NCBI RefSeq assembly: GCF_004798865.1
Contig: NW_025335268.1
Coordinates: 110,438,606 to 110,502,605 of the forward strand
Reading direction: 5' to 3'
DNA: 64,000 nt
From: Varanus komodoensis
Taxonomy: Eukaryota > Chordata > Lepidosauria > Squamata > Varanidae
This document shows, in pieces, positions 1 through 12,200 of the stretch. The first letter of the stretch is position 1; every line of letters begins with the position of its first letter. The translations under genes were made by a program, and so were the position numbers. The notes under the pieces are model-generated. The model saw nothing but the letters and a program-made list of their open reading frames with translations, did no database searches and was not told where the DNA came from.

Positions 1-126
1 CATTGGCCATCACAGTCCTAAGGTTAAATGCAGGATTCTTTTTGCTAAACACACACAAGCCTTTGTCACACAATTATTGATTGCATTGCTCCATCTAGGT
101 CCTAGCTACATCTGATCTCATCTCAC

Positions 127-280
127 CAGTTGATTGATCTTCTCCGTAGTTTTTGTGTGAAGGAGCATACAGGAACATGAGGGCAAAGACATAAAGATTC
201 CACATCCCATAAATCCCTGTGAAAAAGGCACTGTTCACTTGAACTGTGAAGTTGCCCCATTTCCAATGGCCTTCTGTTAC
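127..280 (-). CDS. WLS: WLS exon 11, residues 455-505 plus one base
   Basis: Encodes [20 protein letters not shown], the last lumenal loop, then [20 protein letters not shown] (final helix) and [10 protein letters not shown] at the start of the cytoplasmic tail. The acceptor is CCTGGGTAG and the donor GTGAGA at 126. It ends in phase 1 and must join an exon left of the window. N464-F-T is a potential N-glycosylation sequon that human WLS lacks (GGVT at the same place). Confidence 0.96.
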
Positions 281-3200
281 CTACCCAGGAGGAAGAATAG
301 GAATAGTCAAGTGAGGAATCCATAAGCACAACATGAACAGAAAAAGTCGAGAAAGCAACCAAGAATCCTAACACCAACAAAAGACCCTTTCCACATAGGA
401 AACCCATGTTTCTGCATTTACTGGTTGCCCTCTGTACCTGTAGTGATAGGAAGAGAATCAAAGCAGTTGGAGTAAATATTTTGTGGGAGACATACTCCCA
501 AACCCCACCTTTTCTATCTCTCTCCAGATGTGCTGAAGATCTGAAGCAGTAAGTGAACACCATCATTTTTGGAAGGTGGATAAAAATCCCAAATTCTAAA
601 TGAAAGGAGTCGTTATTTTAGAATACTCACTTGACTGACAATGAAAAATATTACTGTCAAGGCAGCACAAGCTAATGTGATCAGCATCAAGAATTTGAAT
701 CTAAAAATCAGCCCCTAGGGAAAGAAAGGAACATAAGGCATTAAAAAGCGCCCTCAAGTATGTCAACGCCACAGGATCTGCAGCAAGAATATTAAACAGA
801 TGACATAAGCAAACATAGCATAGACATCTGCTATGTCTGCTGCTTACAATTCCCAGCTGTGGCTTGTATAATCAAGCCACACCCATCTAAGAGTAGGCCT
901 TAGAGCAAAAGATACAAGAACATGAGTACAAGATTATGTGGAAGCCCTTCTGTGTCTCTCTGCCAAGCCGTTTCTGTGTTGGGTGGAGCAGGGAACGAAA
1001 GGGACTGAACCCTGAGTCTGCTGTTGATACAACAGCATAAGGCTATCCTTCTGTCAGCACCTGTCTCTTCTGGCCTGGAGAAAGAAGGAAGACTTGGTTC
1101 CCACTTATTTATTTATTTATTAAAACATTTTTATGCTGCCCCATTCACCGAAGCCTCGGGGCGGCTTACAACATTAAGTTAAAAAATACAAACATTAATT
1201 ATGACATTAAATTAAAATGTTTGTAAAGTACAAACATTAAGTTAAAATGCAAAAAATAACAATATAAAATAAGTCGCCCTGGCCAGATAAAATCCAATAA
1301 TATTAACAATTAAAATGCCGCTTAAATAAAAAGGCCTTCACCTGGCGCCGAAAAAAAAATAACGACGGCGCCAGGCAGACCTCTCTGGGGAGCGCATTCC
1401 ATAATTTAGGCGCCACCGCAGAGAAAGCCCTCCTCCGAGTACCCACCCTCCTGATTTCTTTCTCGGAGGGTTCCCAGAGAAGGGCCTCTCCCGCAGATCT
1501 CAAGGGGCGGGCGGGCGGGCATATATGGCTGTAAGCGCTCCTTCAGGTAACCAGGACCCAAGCCGTTTAGGGCTTTATAGGTCATCACCAACACCTTGAA
1601 TTGGGCCCGGACTTCAATGGGAAGCCAGTGAAGCTGCCGGAGAACTGGAGTCATGTGAACATAACGCCCAGTCCCCGTCAGCAGCCTGGCAGCTCTATTT
1701 TGAACCAACTGAAGTATCCGGACCGTCTTCAAGGGTAGCCCCACGTAGAGTGCATTACAGAAGTCAAGACGGGAAGTCACCAGCGCGTGTGTCACTGTCG
1801 CTAGGCAGTCGTACTCCAGGTAGGGGCACAGCTGATGAATCAGCCGAAGCTGAAGGAAAGCTTTGTTTCTTAGTTGGGTTATCTCAGAAGATAAAACTCT
1901 TCAACATCCAGCTCGTCTTCTTTCACATCAGTGGCACATCAGCCTTTACCTGCAGATTACTTTGGGCTTTCTAATATTTAATTATAAAAAGCAAGAGTGC
2001 TCCCAACCCCAAACTTATTTTACAGCTGGTATATAATTGTAGTCAGCTTGTCAGTGGCCACAGCAGCAACTGTCCTAACCTAATGAAAAAGTCAATAAAA
2101 AGCCCTCTAAAAGGACTCTCCTTAGGAGTCTTGAACTGGTTCCAAAGAGACCCTACAAGTCAGACCCCATTATGACTGTCATATTGAGACACAGCTAAGC
2201 CTAAGGCAAAGCACATAATGAAGAGATGCTTCAGCAATATAGAGCAAGTCATGCAAGTTTCTTTGGGCTGATCCAGAACACAAGCAGAGGGTAGAAATGT
2301 GAGGCACAAACAGTCATAGGGATACAAACATATTTATTTCAAACCATAGAAGATACAAGTTTTAAAAAGATATGGTATATGAGATGAGGACTAGCCAGAT
2401 AAGGGGCATGTGGCCCACATGGTTAACAACTGTGCAGTGTTGTGATCTTCCTTGTGATAACACACAGGTGCCTGCCTTGCCAACCCGGCCTTGGGTCTCT
2501 GGCTGTCAGAACATGAACCTTCCCATGCTGCTTTAATATTGGAAGAGGCAGCTGATCTGGTATGCATCAGCAAGGCCTGGGCAGGTGAACAGGGAGGAGA
2601 ATTAGTCTCTCTTAGTTATGCCCACCAGGATACTTGGTTCAGCATCAAGAAATATCTGAGGTTTGGGGAGGGGGTGCTGTAATAAGCTACAGACCCTCTC
2701 TTTTCACACTCCCATTAGGATCCTGTCTGACTAGCAGTCTGGAGTGTCTGCATCTGGTGCTGGGCCAGTGGGACAGGTTAGGGATTCTGCTGGTACACTC
2801 CCTATGCTAGTGTTAACAGACTCCATGTCTGAGCTGACAGAGGTGTTCTCAGTTGCAATGCTGAGGTCCCCCAGGCTGTTGCTTTTGAGGAATGCTATCA
2901 TCCACACCAAAGACACCTTATCTGGGGTGGCCCAGGCTTTCATGGGTTCGGCGACAACCATGGGACTGTCCCAACATGTGTACTGGGACAGACTCTGGAT
3001 TCATTCTTTTTTTGGCAGGGCAAGGGGGTGGCAATCTGAAAGTAGGGGAACCTGAATCAGTTCCTTTGTCATAGTGGAGTCACTGCCTGTTGAGATTTAG
3101 ACTAACAATGATTTCTCCCTGCTTCAAGGATGGAAGGGCTATTCCACCCCCAGAGAAAATGGAACTAAAGAAGTGCTACGGCAAAAATTTAGTTGGTTAT

Positions 3201-6200
3201 CCAATCAAAACTTATTGCAATATAAACTGCAGACACTATTTATATGACTTGTTCAGACATACCTGCTTTACACAAGACCATTGCCAATTCCAAAACTGGT
3301 TACAGGTTACTAGTCATGGAATCCGGGTGCAAGCTGGCATTGCTCTGAAACATCAGCAGCCCCCTCCCTGGATTTCTCACCTCATAATGAAGCCTGCGAG
3401 CTTTGCTCATTGCTGGGAGACTAGATTGTTTGCCGCTGATATTTCTGAATACTTGGAACACCATAAAACACAGGAACAAGAAGTAGAGGCAGAGACAGAT
3501 TCCAGCAACAATAATAAATGCCATCTGAGTCGTAAAGTTAAGGTTAGTTTAAAATGAATTAAGTCACTTGACATATACTTAATGAGCAAAGGCAGAGATA
3601 CCAATCAGTAGTTCATTTGGTTTTGCTTAGTTATTAAAATACAGATCAGTCCTTAAGCTGAAGTGCAGAGGGGAAAAAGTCCTATTTGTCACTCAAAGTC
3701 GTATGTGCATGAAAAATCCCTTCCTTCAGAGAATCCCAGACCTGAATGGTCTGCTATTGTTTCCACGAGTTCTTGGCGTGGCAGCAAACTACAAAAAACA
3801 TGCAATAAACTACAATCTCCATAGCTGGAATAGTTAATTCTGTTCCCACTAGTACATATAAATAAAGATGTTTGGATATGGTCACTAGTCTAATCTTAGA
3901 AAAGGCTGTTCAACAGAAATGTTTTCGGGATATATTTGCACACATGCACATACAGAGCAATATACAATACAGTGTAAGATCATAACTGAATACTATCTAT
4001 TAATCTATACAGAAGACAAGTTTATCTTCCTAGGAATGCTTGTCAGAAAAAAACCTTATTTTCAGTAAATGCCAAACTCAGAAGAGCTTGTGTACTAATA
4101 TATGCATGTACACAAATGTTCATGTGCACATGTGTGCACACACACTCATCTCAGAGTGCCAAATACAAAAAAGCGGTTTTCTGGTAAATATGTTTGTTTG
4201 CTATAAAGTAGTTGGGAAGGTGCACAAAGGTTGCTGTTTGGGTGTGCGGAAGGTAGATTGGGATGTATTAGTACACTTCCAGGGAGTGTAGATTGGTGGG
4301 TGGCAAAAGTTTCTGACTCCAGATTACACAACATAGTATACGTCTCTAACCTGCCCTCAAATTAAACCGTTAAAAGCATGGGCTGGGAGAGTACCAGTAA
4401 GATATTTAGGTATGAAAGTGTCATGCCTGAAGCCCTGACAGAGACAGCACCTCATGAGGAGGTCTTGTGCTTGGGACCCTGTATCCAAAAGCCAACCCAG
4501 CAACCTAGCTTGGGGGTGGCTGAGCAGATAGCTGCACCTCCCCCTGACTCCCTGCCAATTGAGCAAACACCCGAGCCCACATCAAAGCAAGAGAGCCCCG
4601 AGGGAAAAGACACTCAGAAGGAACCAGAGCAGGCTGTCCCTCCTCCCACTGACGCTGAACTTCCTGAACATGACACAGGAGATGCAGGGGGCGTAATAGA
4701 CATTTCCCTAGCAACCAATCGTACAATTCTAAGAAGATATGAGCAAAGGCAGGCCTTGTTACGCCAGAGGGAAGAAAGGCGTGACCAGGAAAGCTAGTCC
4801 CACGTGGGCTGGGGAGAGACACCACTAGAGGATTAACTTCTGCATTCTAAAGACCTCAACAGAAGAGCTTATCTATAGAGTTGTAAATCTTGTAGACAAG
4901 TAGCAATAAAGGACTTTAGTTTTATTGCTCGTGAATGTGTGGGTTGTTTACATGTTGAGCTGCACCTCCAGAAAGGGCCATTGACCACTGAGCCCTACTT
5001 CTGCAATTTGGTCTGGTTGGTGAACTGTGAAGTTCTAGCAAACAAAGCAAGTATGCGCAAAATCTGCCCATCCTTGTTTCAGACCGCAAGAAAAAAAGCA
5101 CTGTACTAACAATTGATCATTCATATTCATCATCACCATCACCATCTTAATTCATTTCTGCACTGCACAACTGCTGAAACTCTCTGAGCAGTTCACAACA
5201 CCTGTTCCTATTGATTTCATAGTTTAACAACAACAAAAAATACTTAGCTTTTCTTTGTGCACTAGCTTAATTAATAGAATGAACATGTACAGTGGTACCT
5301 TGGCTCACAAACTTAATCCGTTCCAGGACTCTGGTCATGACCTGAATTGGTCGTGAGTCAAGTTAAATTTCCCCATAAGGTTCAGTGTAAATAAGGCCAA
5401 TCCATTCTATTTTTTTTAATCAGAAAAATGTAAAGCAAAGTCACAAAGAACAACAAAGATCGTGGCCATCTCCCCACCCCCCCCCCAGCACGACCGTGAT
5501 TGTGCCCGTCATCCTAGCGCGCTGGGGTGGGGGGAGGAGACTGGCATGAACGCGGGTGCGCTTCTGGGGGAGACAGGCACGATTGTGCTGAGGGGGTAGA
5601 TGGCTGAGATTGCGGTTGCGCTCCTTCAAGAAAGACGGGCCATATTGCCCCCAGCACAATCGCGGCCATCTCCCCCCCCCGCCGAGTGGGGGATCGCGGT
5701 CGCCACCCAATGTGTAATTCAGTACCTGAGTCAAAATTTTCATGAAATTTATGTTCGCGACCCAATTTGGTTGTGAACTGTGGTGTTTGTGAGCTGAGGT
5801 ATCACCGTGTTAAGATGCTTTTCAACAGGTTCAGTATGGTCATAAAGAAAAAGTAGCATAGCTTCAAAGCTTAAATTTCCCAGTATGTTCCCTTGAAACG
5901 CAAATGAATAACCTTGTTGCAGAGGAAAGCAAAGGATACAGCCAGCTCTGTGCCAACATCTGTGGTCCAGATACTGTAGAATGGATTTTTTAATTGTACC
6001 CCTCTAGAAATGGAAGAGAATCAGCAGAGCAAGTTATATACTGCAAAAGTATCAAATAAAGCAGCACTATTTTTGTAACCTGGAAAGGCAGAAGACTGGC
6101 ACTTGAGAAGGGAACTTTATTAACGTTTGGTATATTTATTAAAATTATCAATATTATATTGACAGCTTTGTCAATGCAGTTATTATTGTATTATGTATTA

Positions 6201-9200
6201 ACCATTATAAATCACTTTACAATATTATTGAATATATGCAAACTATCGTAAAGAAACTTGCACACAAAAACCCAATAAAAATAAAAATAAAATTGATAAA
6301 ATATAATCTAAAACAATACCTATTACCAACTTTTAATTAGCATCTATAAAAGTACACAACAATATCACGGTAGAAATGTTAATATGTGTCATGATTTTAT
6401 TGCATTTTAACATGGTTGTACTATGCTTTGGGTACAAAAGTAGCCCATGCACTTTAAATATTAAAATTATGTTTATTAAAACCCAGGCTGCAACCAAAAA
6501 GGGATTGTATTCTGTTCATCACAATGAAATCTAGAATTTTGTTAATACATAGAATAATGACAGTGTTGTATGCTTACTTTTATTTTAAGGAAATTTGGAA
6601 GGAACCGGATTTTACAAAAAGCTGTGAACCCACATGGCTATATTTCACTTCCAAATGCAAAGCATGCCATGCATTTCACAAGTTGTGAGATAAAGGGGCT
6701 GCAGACATGGTGCCACTAGTTTCTGGTGGTAGCCACATATGGAAGCAGCTAGTCTACTTATTTATTTATTTAGCAAGCTTCTATGCCGCCCCATTCACCG
6801 AAGCCTCAGGGCGGCCCACAACAATAAATAAATACACAATTAACCATATAAAACAATATAATTGGAGACGTCCTGGCCAAAGATATAAAATCAATAAATA
6901 ATATTAACAATTAAAATGATGTTTAAATAAAAAGTCTTGGCCTGGCACCAAAAAACAAATAACGACGGCACCAGGCGGACCTCTCTGGGGAGTGCATTCC
7001 ATAGATTGGGTGCTACCACAGAGAAAGCCTTCCTCCGGGTACTCACCCTCCTAATGTCCTTCACGGAGGGCTCCCGGAGAAGGGCCTCTGCCGCCGATCT
7101 CAAGGGGTGGGAGGGCAAGTATGGACATAAGCGCTCCTTTAGGTAACCAGGACCCAAGCCGTTAAGGGCTTTATAGGTGATAACCAACACCTTGAATTGG
7201 GCCTGGACTTCAATGGGGAGCCAGTGAAGCTGGCGGAGGACTGGAGTTATGTGAGCACAATGCCCAGTCCCTGTCTGTTTTGCACCAATTGAAGTATCCG
7301 GACTGTCTTCAAGGGCAGCCCCATGTAGAGCGCATTACAGAAGTCTAGTCGGGAAGTTACCAATGCGTGAGTCACTGTCGCCAGGCAGTCGTTCTCCAGG
7401 TAGGGATGCAGCTGGTGAATCAGCCGAAGCTGAAAGAAAGCACTCCTCACCACCGCTGTTACTTGAGCTTCTAGCGAAAGCTCTGGATAGAGGAGCACTC
7501 CCAAGCTGCGGACCTTGTCCTTCAGAGGGAGTGCAACTCCACTTACAGAATGATGCTCAACCATCTCACGGGCCAGGCTGTAAATTGGATATAAACCCAC
7601 ATGAAAGAGGCATCTATCCACCTTATCACTTTCACTTGCGGAGCTTTAAAAAGTCTGACAGAACTTGGACTTAGGACACCATGACATCAACTCATTGTTT
7701 TCAGGAAAATAAATGGCTATGCTGGATACATAACCTTTTGATATCAACTCGGAAAAATTCAGCGTGTCACAAACATACATTCTGCAGTCTGTGCATCAAA
7801 AAGTAATTGTAAAAAGGAGGTGGACACTCAGAAACAGGACTGTTGAGGGAATCTATTCTGTGTCAGCACTGTGAGATCAGAACACCAGTATAGTTTGATA
7901 ATGCATTTTTGTTATGAACTACTTTTAATCAGTAGTTCCTGTTCAGAAAACAATAGCTAAAATAAGTATTTTAAAATTAGGAAAGCCTCTTAAAAATGTT
8001 TTGCAATTACCTCTCACACATGTCAAAGATAAAGAGACAGAAGGCGCCTACAGCTATTGGTCCAACTTGTTTCCAATAGGCTGAAAAGTGATTTCGTTCA
8101 TTCTGATCCTAAAAATGTAAAAAACAATTGAAGACAATTTGCAAATAGATAAGAGAAATATCAAACAAAATGATTAAATCTGAACCCTGAAAGTACCGAT
8201 TAAACAGACTATACTCAAGTAGAGTAAGTTAGTTAGCCTGTACCAAAGTAGAATTAGTATTAGCATATTGATTTTCCTTTTTTTTCTTTTTTTAAGAAGG
8301 GTTAGTTCCTGAACATATGAATATGTCTGAAATAAATGCAAAATGTGCATTTTAAAATAAATGATCAAACAATAAATGAGTTATAAACAAGTCTCCTACC
8401 TTCCACCCAAAAATGTTACACTTTCTACTGGGAATCAATATTACAATTTTCATACCATTGTAGGCAATTATATAACATAATGTTTCCAAAGAAAAGGTAT
8501 GAGGTCTCAGACCCAGTTGGTAGTAGCAAAATGTGACATTAATAATGTTGCTATAGTGGAAAACAATGTACACAAGGAAACCAGAGTTATTAATAATCAT
8601 ATTAGTAGGCATACTCATCATCAAATATGCTCAGTGAACACCAAACCACCAATAATCTAGACCTTATATTGAACTGATAAGTTTTTGATATAACAAAACA
8701 TGCATTGTGACAATACAATACTGTATTGTACAGTATACAATACATGGTAGCAGAGCCTCTGGGAGAGATTTGTGACACTGAGAGACTGCAGTAGGGAGGA
8801 GCAGACAGGAAAGCTTCGATTTCTGTCATGCTACCAAATGCTAGTTGCCTCTTGTGCAACATTGTTAGCTCAAGCTGAACAGTTCCCATATGAATGTTTA
8901 CTCTTCTTCAAAGCTATCTCAGCTCATAAAATATGGACTAGAAATGCATAGATAGATCCTGAATTGGAAACAGCCTCTATTAAATGAAAAAAATCTAAAA
9001 TATCATTTTACATAAGTAAATAATAAGTAAAGAAAAAATCCCACACGGTATTATGATCACCCACAAAACCATATGACCGCAACTACCATCATATGCTCTC
9101 CACAAAAGATGATCCAAAAAGACAGCAGCATAGCATAGAAGATTCCTTGGCGAATATCTCCAAAAAGCAACATCCATGTCCAGTCAAATCCAATAGAAAA

Positions 9201-12200
9201 CCACTCTACTGGGATGTTTATGAAGGTCATGGAGATCCCAAGAGCAAAAATAACTCTGGAAAAAGGAGTAACATTTTTTTAAAAATCCATTTTCAAGAAA
9301 TTGCTACTGCAGTCAACTCACATTCAAATTAAACTGTCATACTAGCAATTCAGCTGATTATCTAGTTTTCTCCAAAAACTTAATGAAAATTTTGCTTCAA
9401 TAATATTTAGCATGGTCCCTCCTTAAAAGAAAACCACTGGTCTAGCTTATCTATCAACAAATAAGTTCTTCTTAGCAAGTTCTTCTGGGACTAATGCATT
9501 GTGAATGCACATATGAAGCCTTGGAGTTGGAGATGAACAGAAATAAGGAGGGTTGTTTTTTTTCCTGGATCCCTGTGCCAATAATTTTATTATTCTCTCT
9601 GCTTCCCCCCCTCCAGGCCTTTACATCTATAATCCTGAACTTTTCATAGATATTTAGCTGATCCTGGCTGGTCATTCTAAGAACTTTTGGGATGTTTTAT
9701 GTTTTCCTTGGGAAGGATAGAAAGGCTTGGCATATTCAAACCAAATTTTGAAAATTAATCTTATATAGGTAGAACATATCTTTTACTATGTAAGTATATA
9801 TTATACAGCAGGTTAACAGTATAGAATAACCATCACCAAGCAGTTATTGACATTCTGTCACTCTAAGAGGTCTTTTATTCTTTCTGAACATAAACTGCTC
9901 TTCATGGGTTTTTCAACTTGCAAAACATCTTAGATTGTCTTTGCTCACTTTTCCAAGAGGACAGGAGGCCGTGTCAGCATTGTGATCCTTCTCCAGTACC
10001 AAATCATGATGATGAAGATACTAGGTGTAAGAAATGTTTTCATTGCAAACCACACCTTTGTGAAACCTCCATTCTGATGAATACCCTGCAAGTTAGATCA
10101 AATTTTAATGTTGTATTTCTCCATTTCCTGTATCAATTGTACCTTTAGATTATCCATAGTACCTCTGGATACCTCAATATCATGAGGCTTGGATCACAGC
10201 TATACTTGAGGGAGGGGAGAGAATCCTGTGAAGAAATGAGTTGCAGTGTGCAAACACAGCCAAATTAGCTGTGAAAGTATCTTACAGTATACAGATTCTT
10301 ATTTATAAATGAAGCAAAGAATGGGACATTTTACAAAATTATAAGCAGACACAAAAAGAATCAAAACAGGTCTTCTAATTGCAGTTTATGGCCACTCTTC
10401 TGTAACACTTAATTCACTGGTAGTAATGACTTCATTTAAGAATTGAAACAACCAGATTTGAGTGCTGATTTGAGTTTACCACAAGTACAGATGGAAAATT
10501 ATATTTAACAGACACAGTGGTAGCATTACAAAAAATTGCTAGTCTAAACTGAAAGCAGGATATATCTTAGCAGAAAAGACTGACTTCCAGATTAGATGGA
10601 GCTAAAATGGGACTGCTACCATGCCCTTTCTCAATTATAATTTGGACTGAAAAAGATCTGCTTTTTAGCAATGAACATACAGTCTTAGTATTTTGATAGT
10701 TTATTGTATTCCCCCAATTTAGGTTTTCTAGAGACTAAGTAAATGGAGGTGAATTTACAAACTTCATCCCCAAAACAAATGACATCTGACAGACAAGGAA
10801 GTGCTGGTGGTCAGGCGTAACAACTGCTGGACCCTGGAAACTATCAAAAATGTACTTATCCGCAGAGCAAGTTAAAAGCCAGTTGATGTGTGTAAAAGCC
10901 AGTTGATGTGTGGTAGGGAAATGGAAAGATAATAGCTGGTGAGGCATTAAAGGGGAAAATCTACTGGGACCCTGATGGCTCTGAGTAGGACGACATTCCA
11001 CATGTTTAATAGATGGACTACCATACTTATTTGCTAAAAATTCTTGTGCTGATGCACTTTTTGTAGAAATCAAAGGAAGATCCTTACTTTTGGTAATTGT
11101 ATTGTTTTAATAAGTAATGACTATTCAAGAAACTGTTTGTTTGCTGCATATTTGTGATGCATTATAGCCTAACTCTTATGCATATGATTTTTAAAAAATG
11201 GTAAAAGCAGAACAAAGAATCCCAAGTGATTTCATGTCCAACTGCTTGGCTCCACCAGCTGTACTTACCCGTCTACTATGCCTGAAAGTTAAGTTATTCA
11301 ACAAGTGATTAACCCAAGATGGAAAGTGGATTTGTAATGTTTTCCTTGTGTAAGCAAAACTACTGAGGATTCATTTGCATGCTGATTTATTAAAGTGAAT
11401 CCTATACTCACATCTTTAATCTAGTTTCAGATGGAATTCAGCCCAGTCCCATGAAATAAAGAAGCATATACAGAACAGAGCACCAAACACATTTATCAAA
11501 TTTGAAGTTAATTCACCATATTCCAGTTAACATCCATATGAAATACTTTTGGACACTTAGAATTTGTTGGGTTAGCAGATACAGCTGGGTGGAGATCAGC
11601 ACAGAGACTGCATAAATGCATACTTACTACCAAACGAATATCTTTTATTTCTCCAATTCCCACATTAATGCCTTGCCGTTCATTCACAGGGAGACGGACA
11701 TTGATAAGATAGAATTTGTGAGCAACAGTTCCAATCTCCATAAATGGAAGTACTTCGCAGTCATAGAACTTTCCTTCATGCTCTATAGTCTATTGAAATA
11801 TCAGAGGGGGGAAATGTAACTATTAAGATTGATTTGTGTGTGCACTTATAAAATAACAAATTTAGCACTTACCAGATGAATGATTTTTTTTTTCTCCTTT
11901 ATCCTCCTAAGTTAAGCAAAACAACAAAACCTATCAACTTAGTGATAGAAAGCATAGGATATAAAAGAAAAGGGACGACAAACATATGGGAAGCAATACA
12001 CTGAAAATCTACATCTGTACCTAAAGGAGTTGAAGACACTAGACACCTGTGGATACAAGGACACAGTACTGAAAATAAACCACATGTTGCTGTTCTTGCA
12101 TATGCTCAGCACCTAGCACCACAGGATACAGCAGGATAATAGCTCATCACTTATGCATTAAAATGTTTCAGAGACAAGTGATTGACTTACATTTTTTAAA

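Larger units (their letters stand above)
715..3380 (-). other. WLS intron 9
   Basis: 2666-bp intron holding a minus-strand L2 LINE 3' fragment (1103-1862) and an older plus-strand L2 endonuclease fragment (about 2530-3085). Nothing else was recognised. Confidence 0.85.
3525..5939 (-). other. WLS: WLS intron 8, U12-type (minor spliceosome) GT-AG intron
   Basis: The 5' end is GTATCCTTT, a full match to the U12 5' splice-site consensus. Near the 3' end is ACCTTAACT, with its branch adenosine 13 nt before the end of the AG, within the 10-16 nt window typical of U12 introns. No polypyrimidine tract separates them, which also fits U12. The 2415-bp intron contains an unidentified plus-strand ORF and a DNA transposon, annotated separately; the remainder (3525-4330) shows nothing recognisable. 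Confidence 0.9.

Noticed and set aside
123-566. 147-codon minus-strand frame over WLS exon 11
   Set aside because: It is a different reading frame from the WLS coding frame and reads through introns.
3090-3557. 155-codon plus-strand frame
   Set aside because: Its 3' part is antisense to WLS exon 9 and the rest matches nothing; a shadow frame.
5450-5740. Minus-strand frames of 83-100 codons in the GC-rich block
   Set aside because: They lie inside the non-autonomous DNA transposon and reflect its C/G runs.
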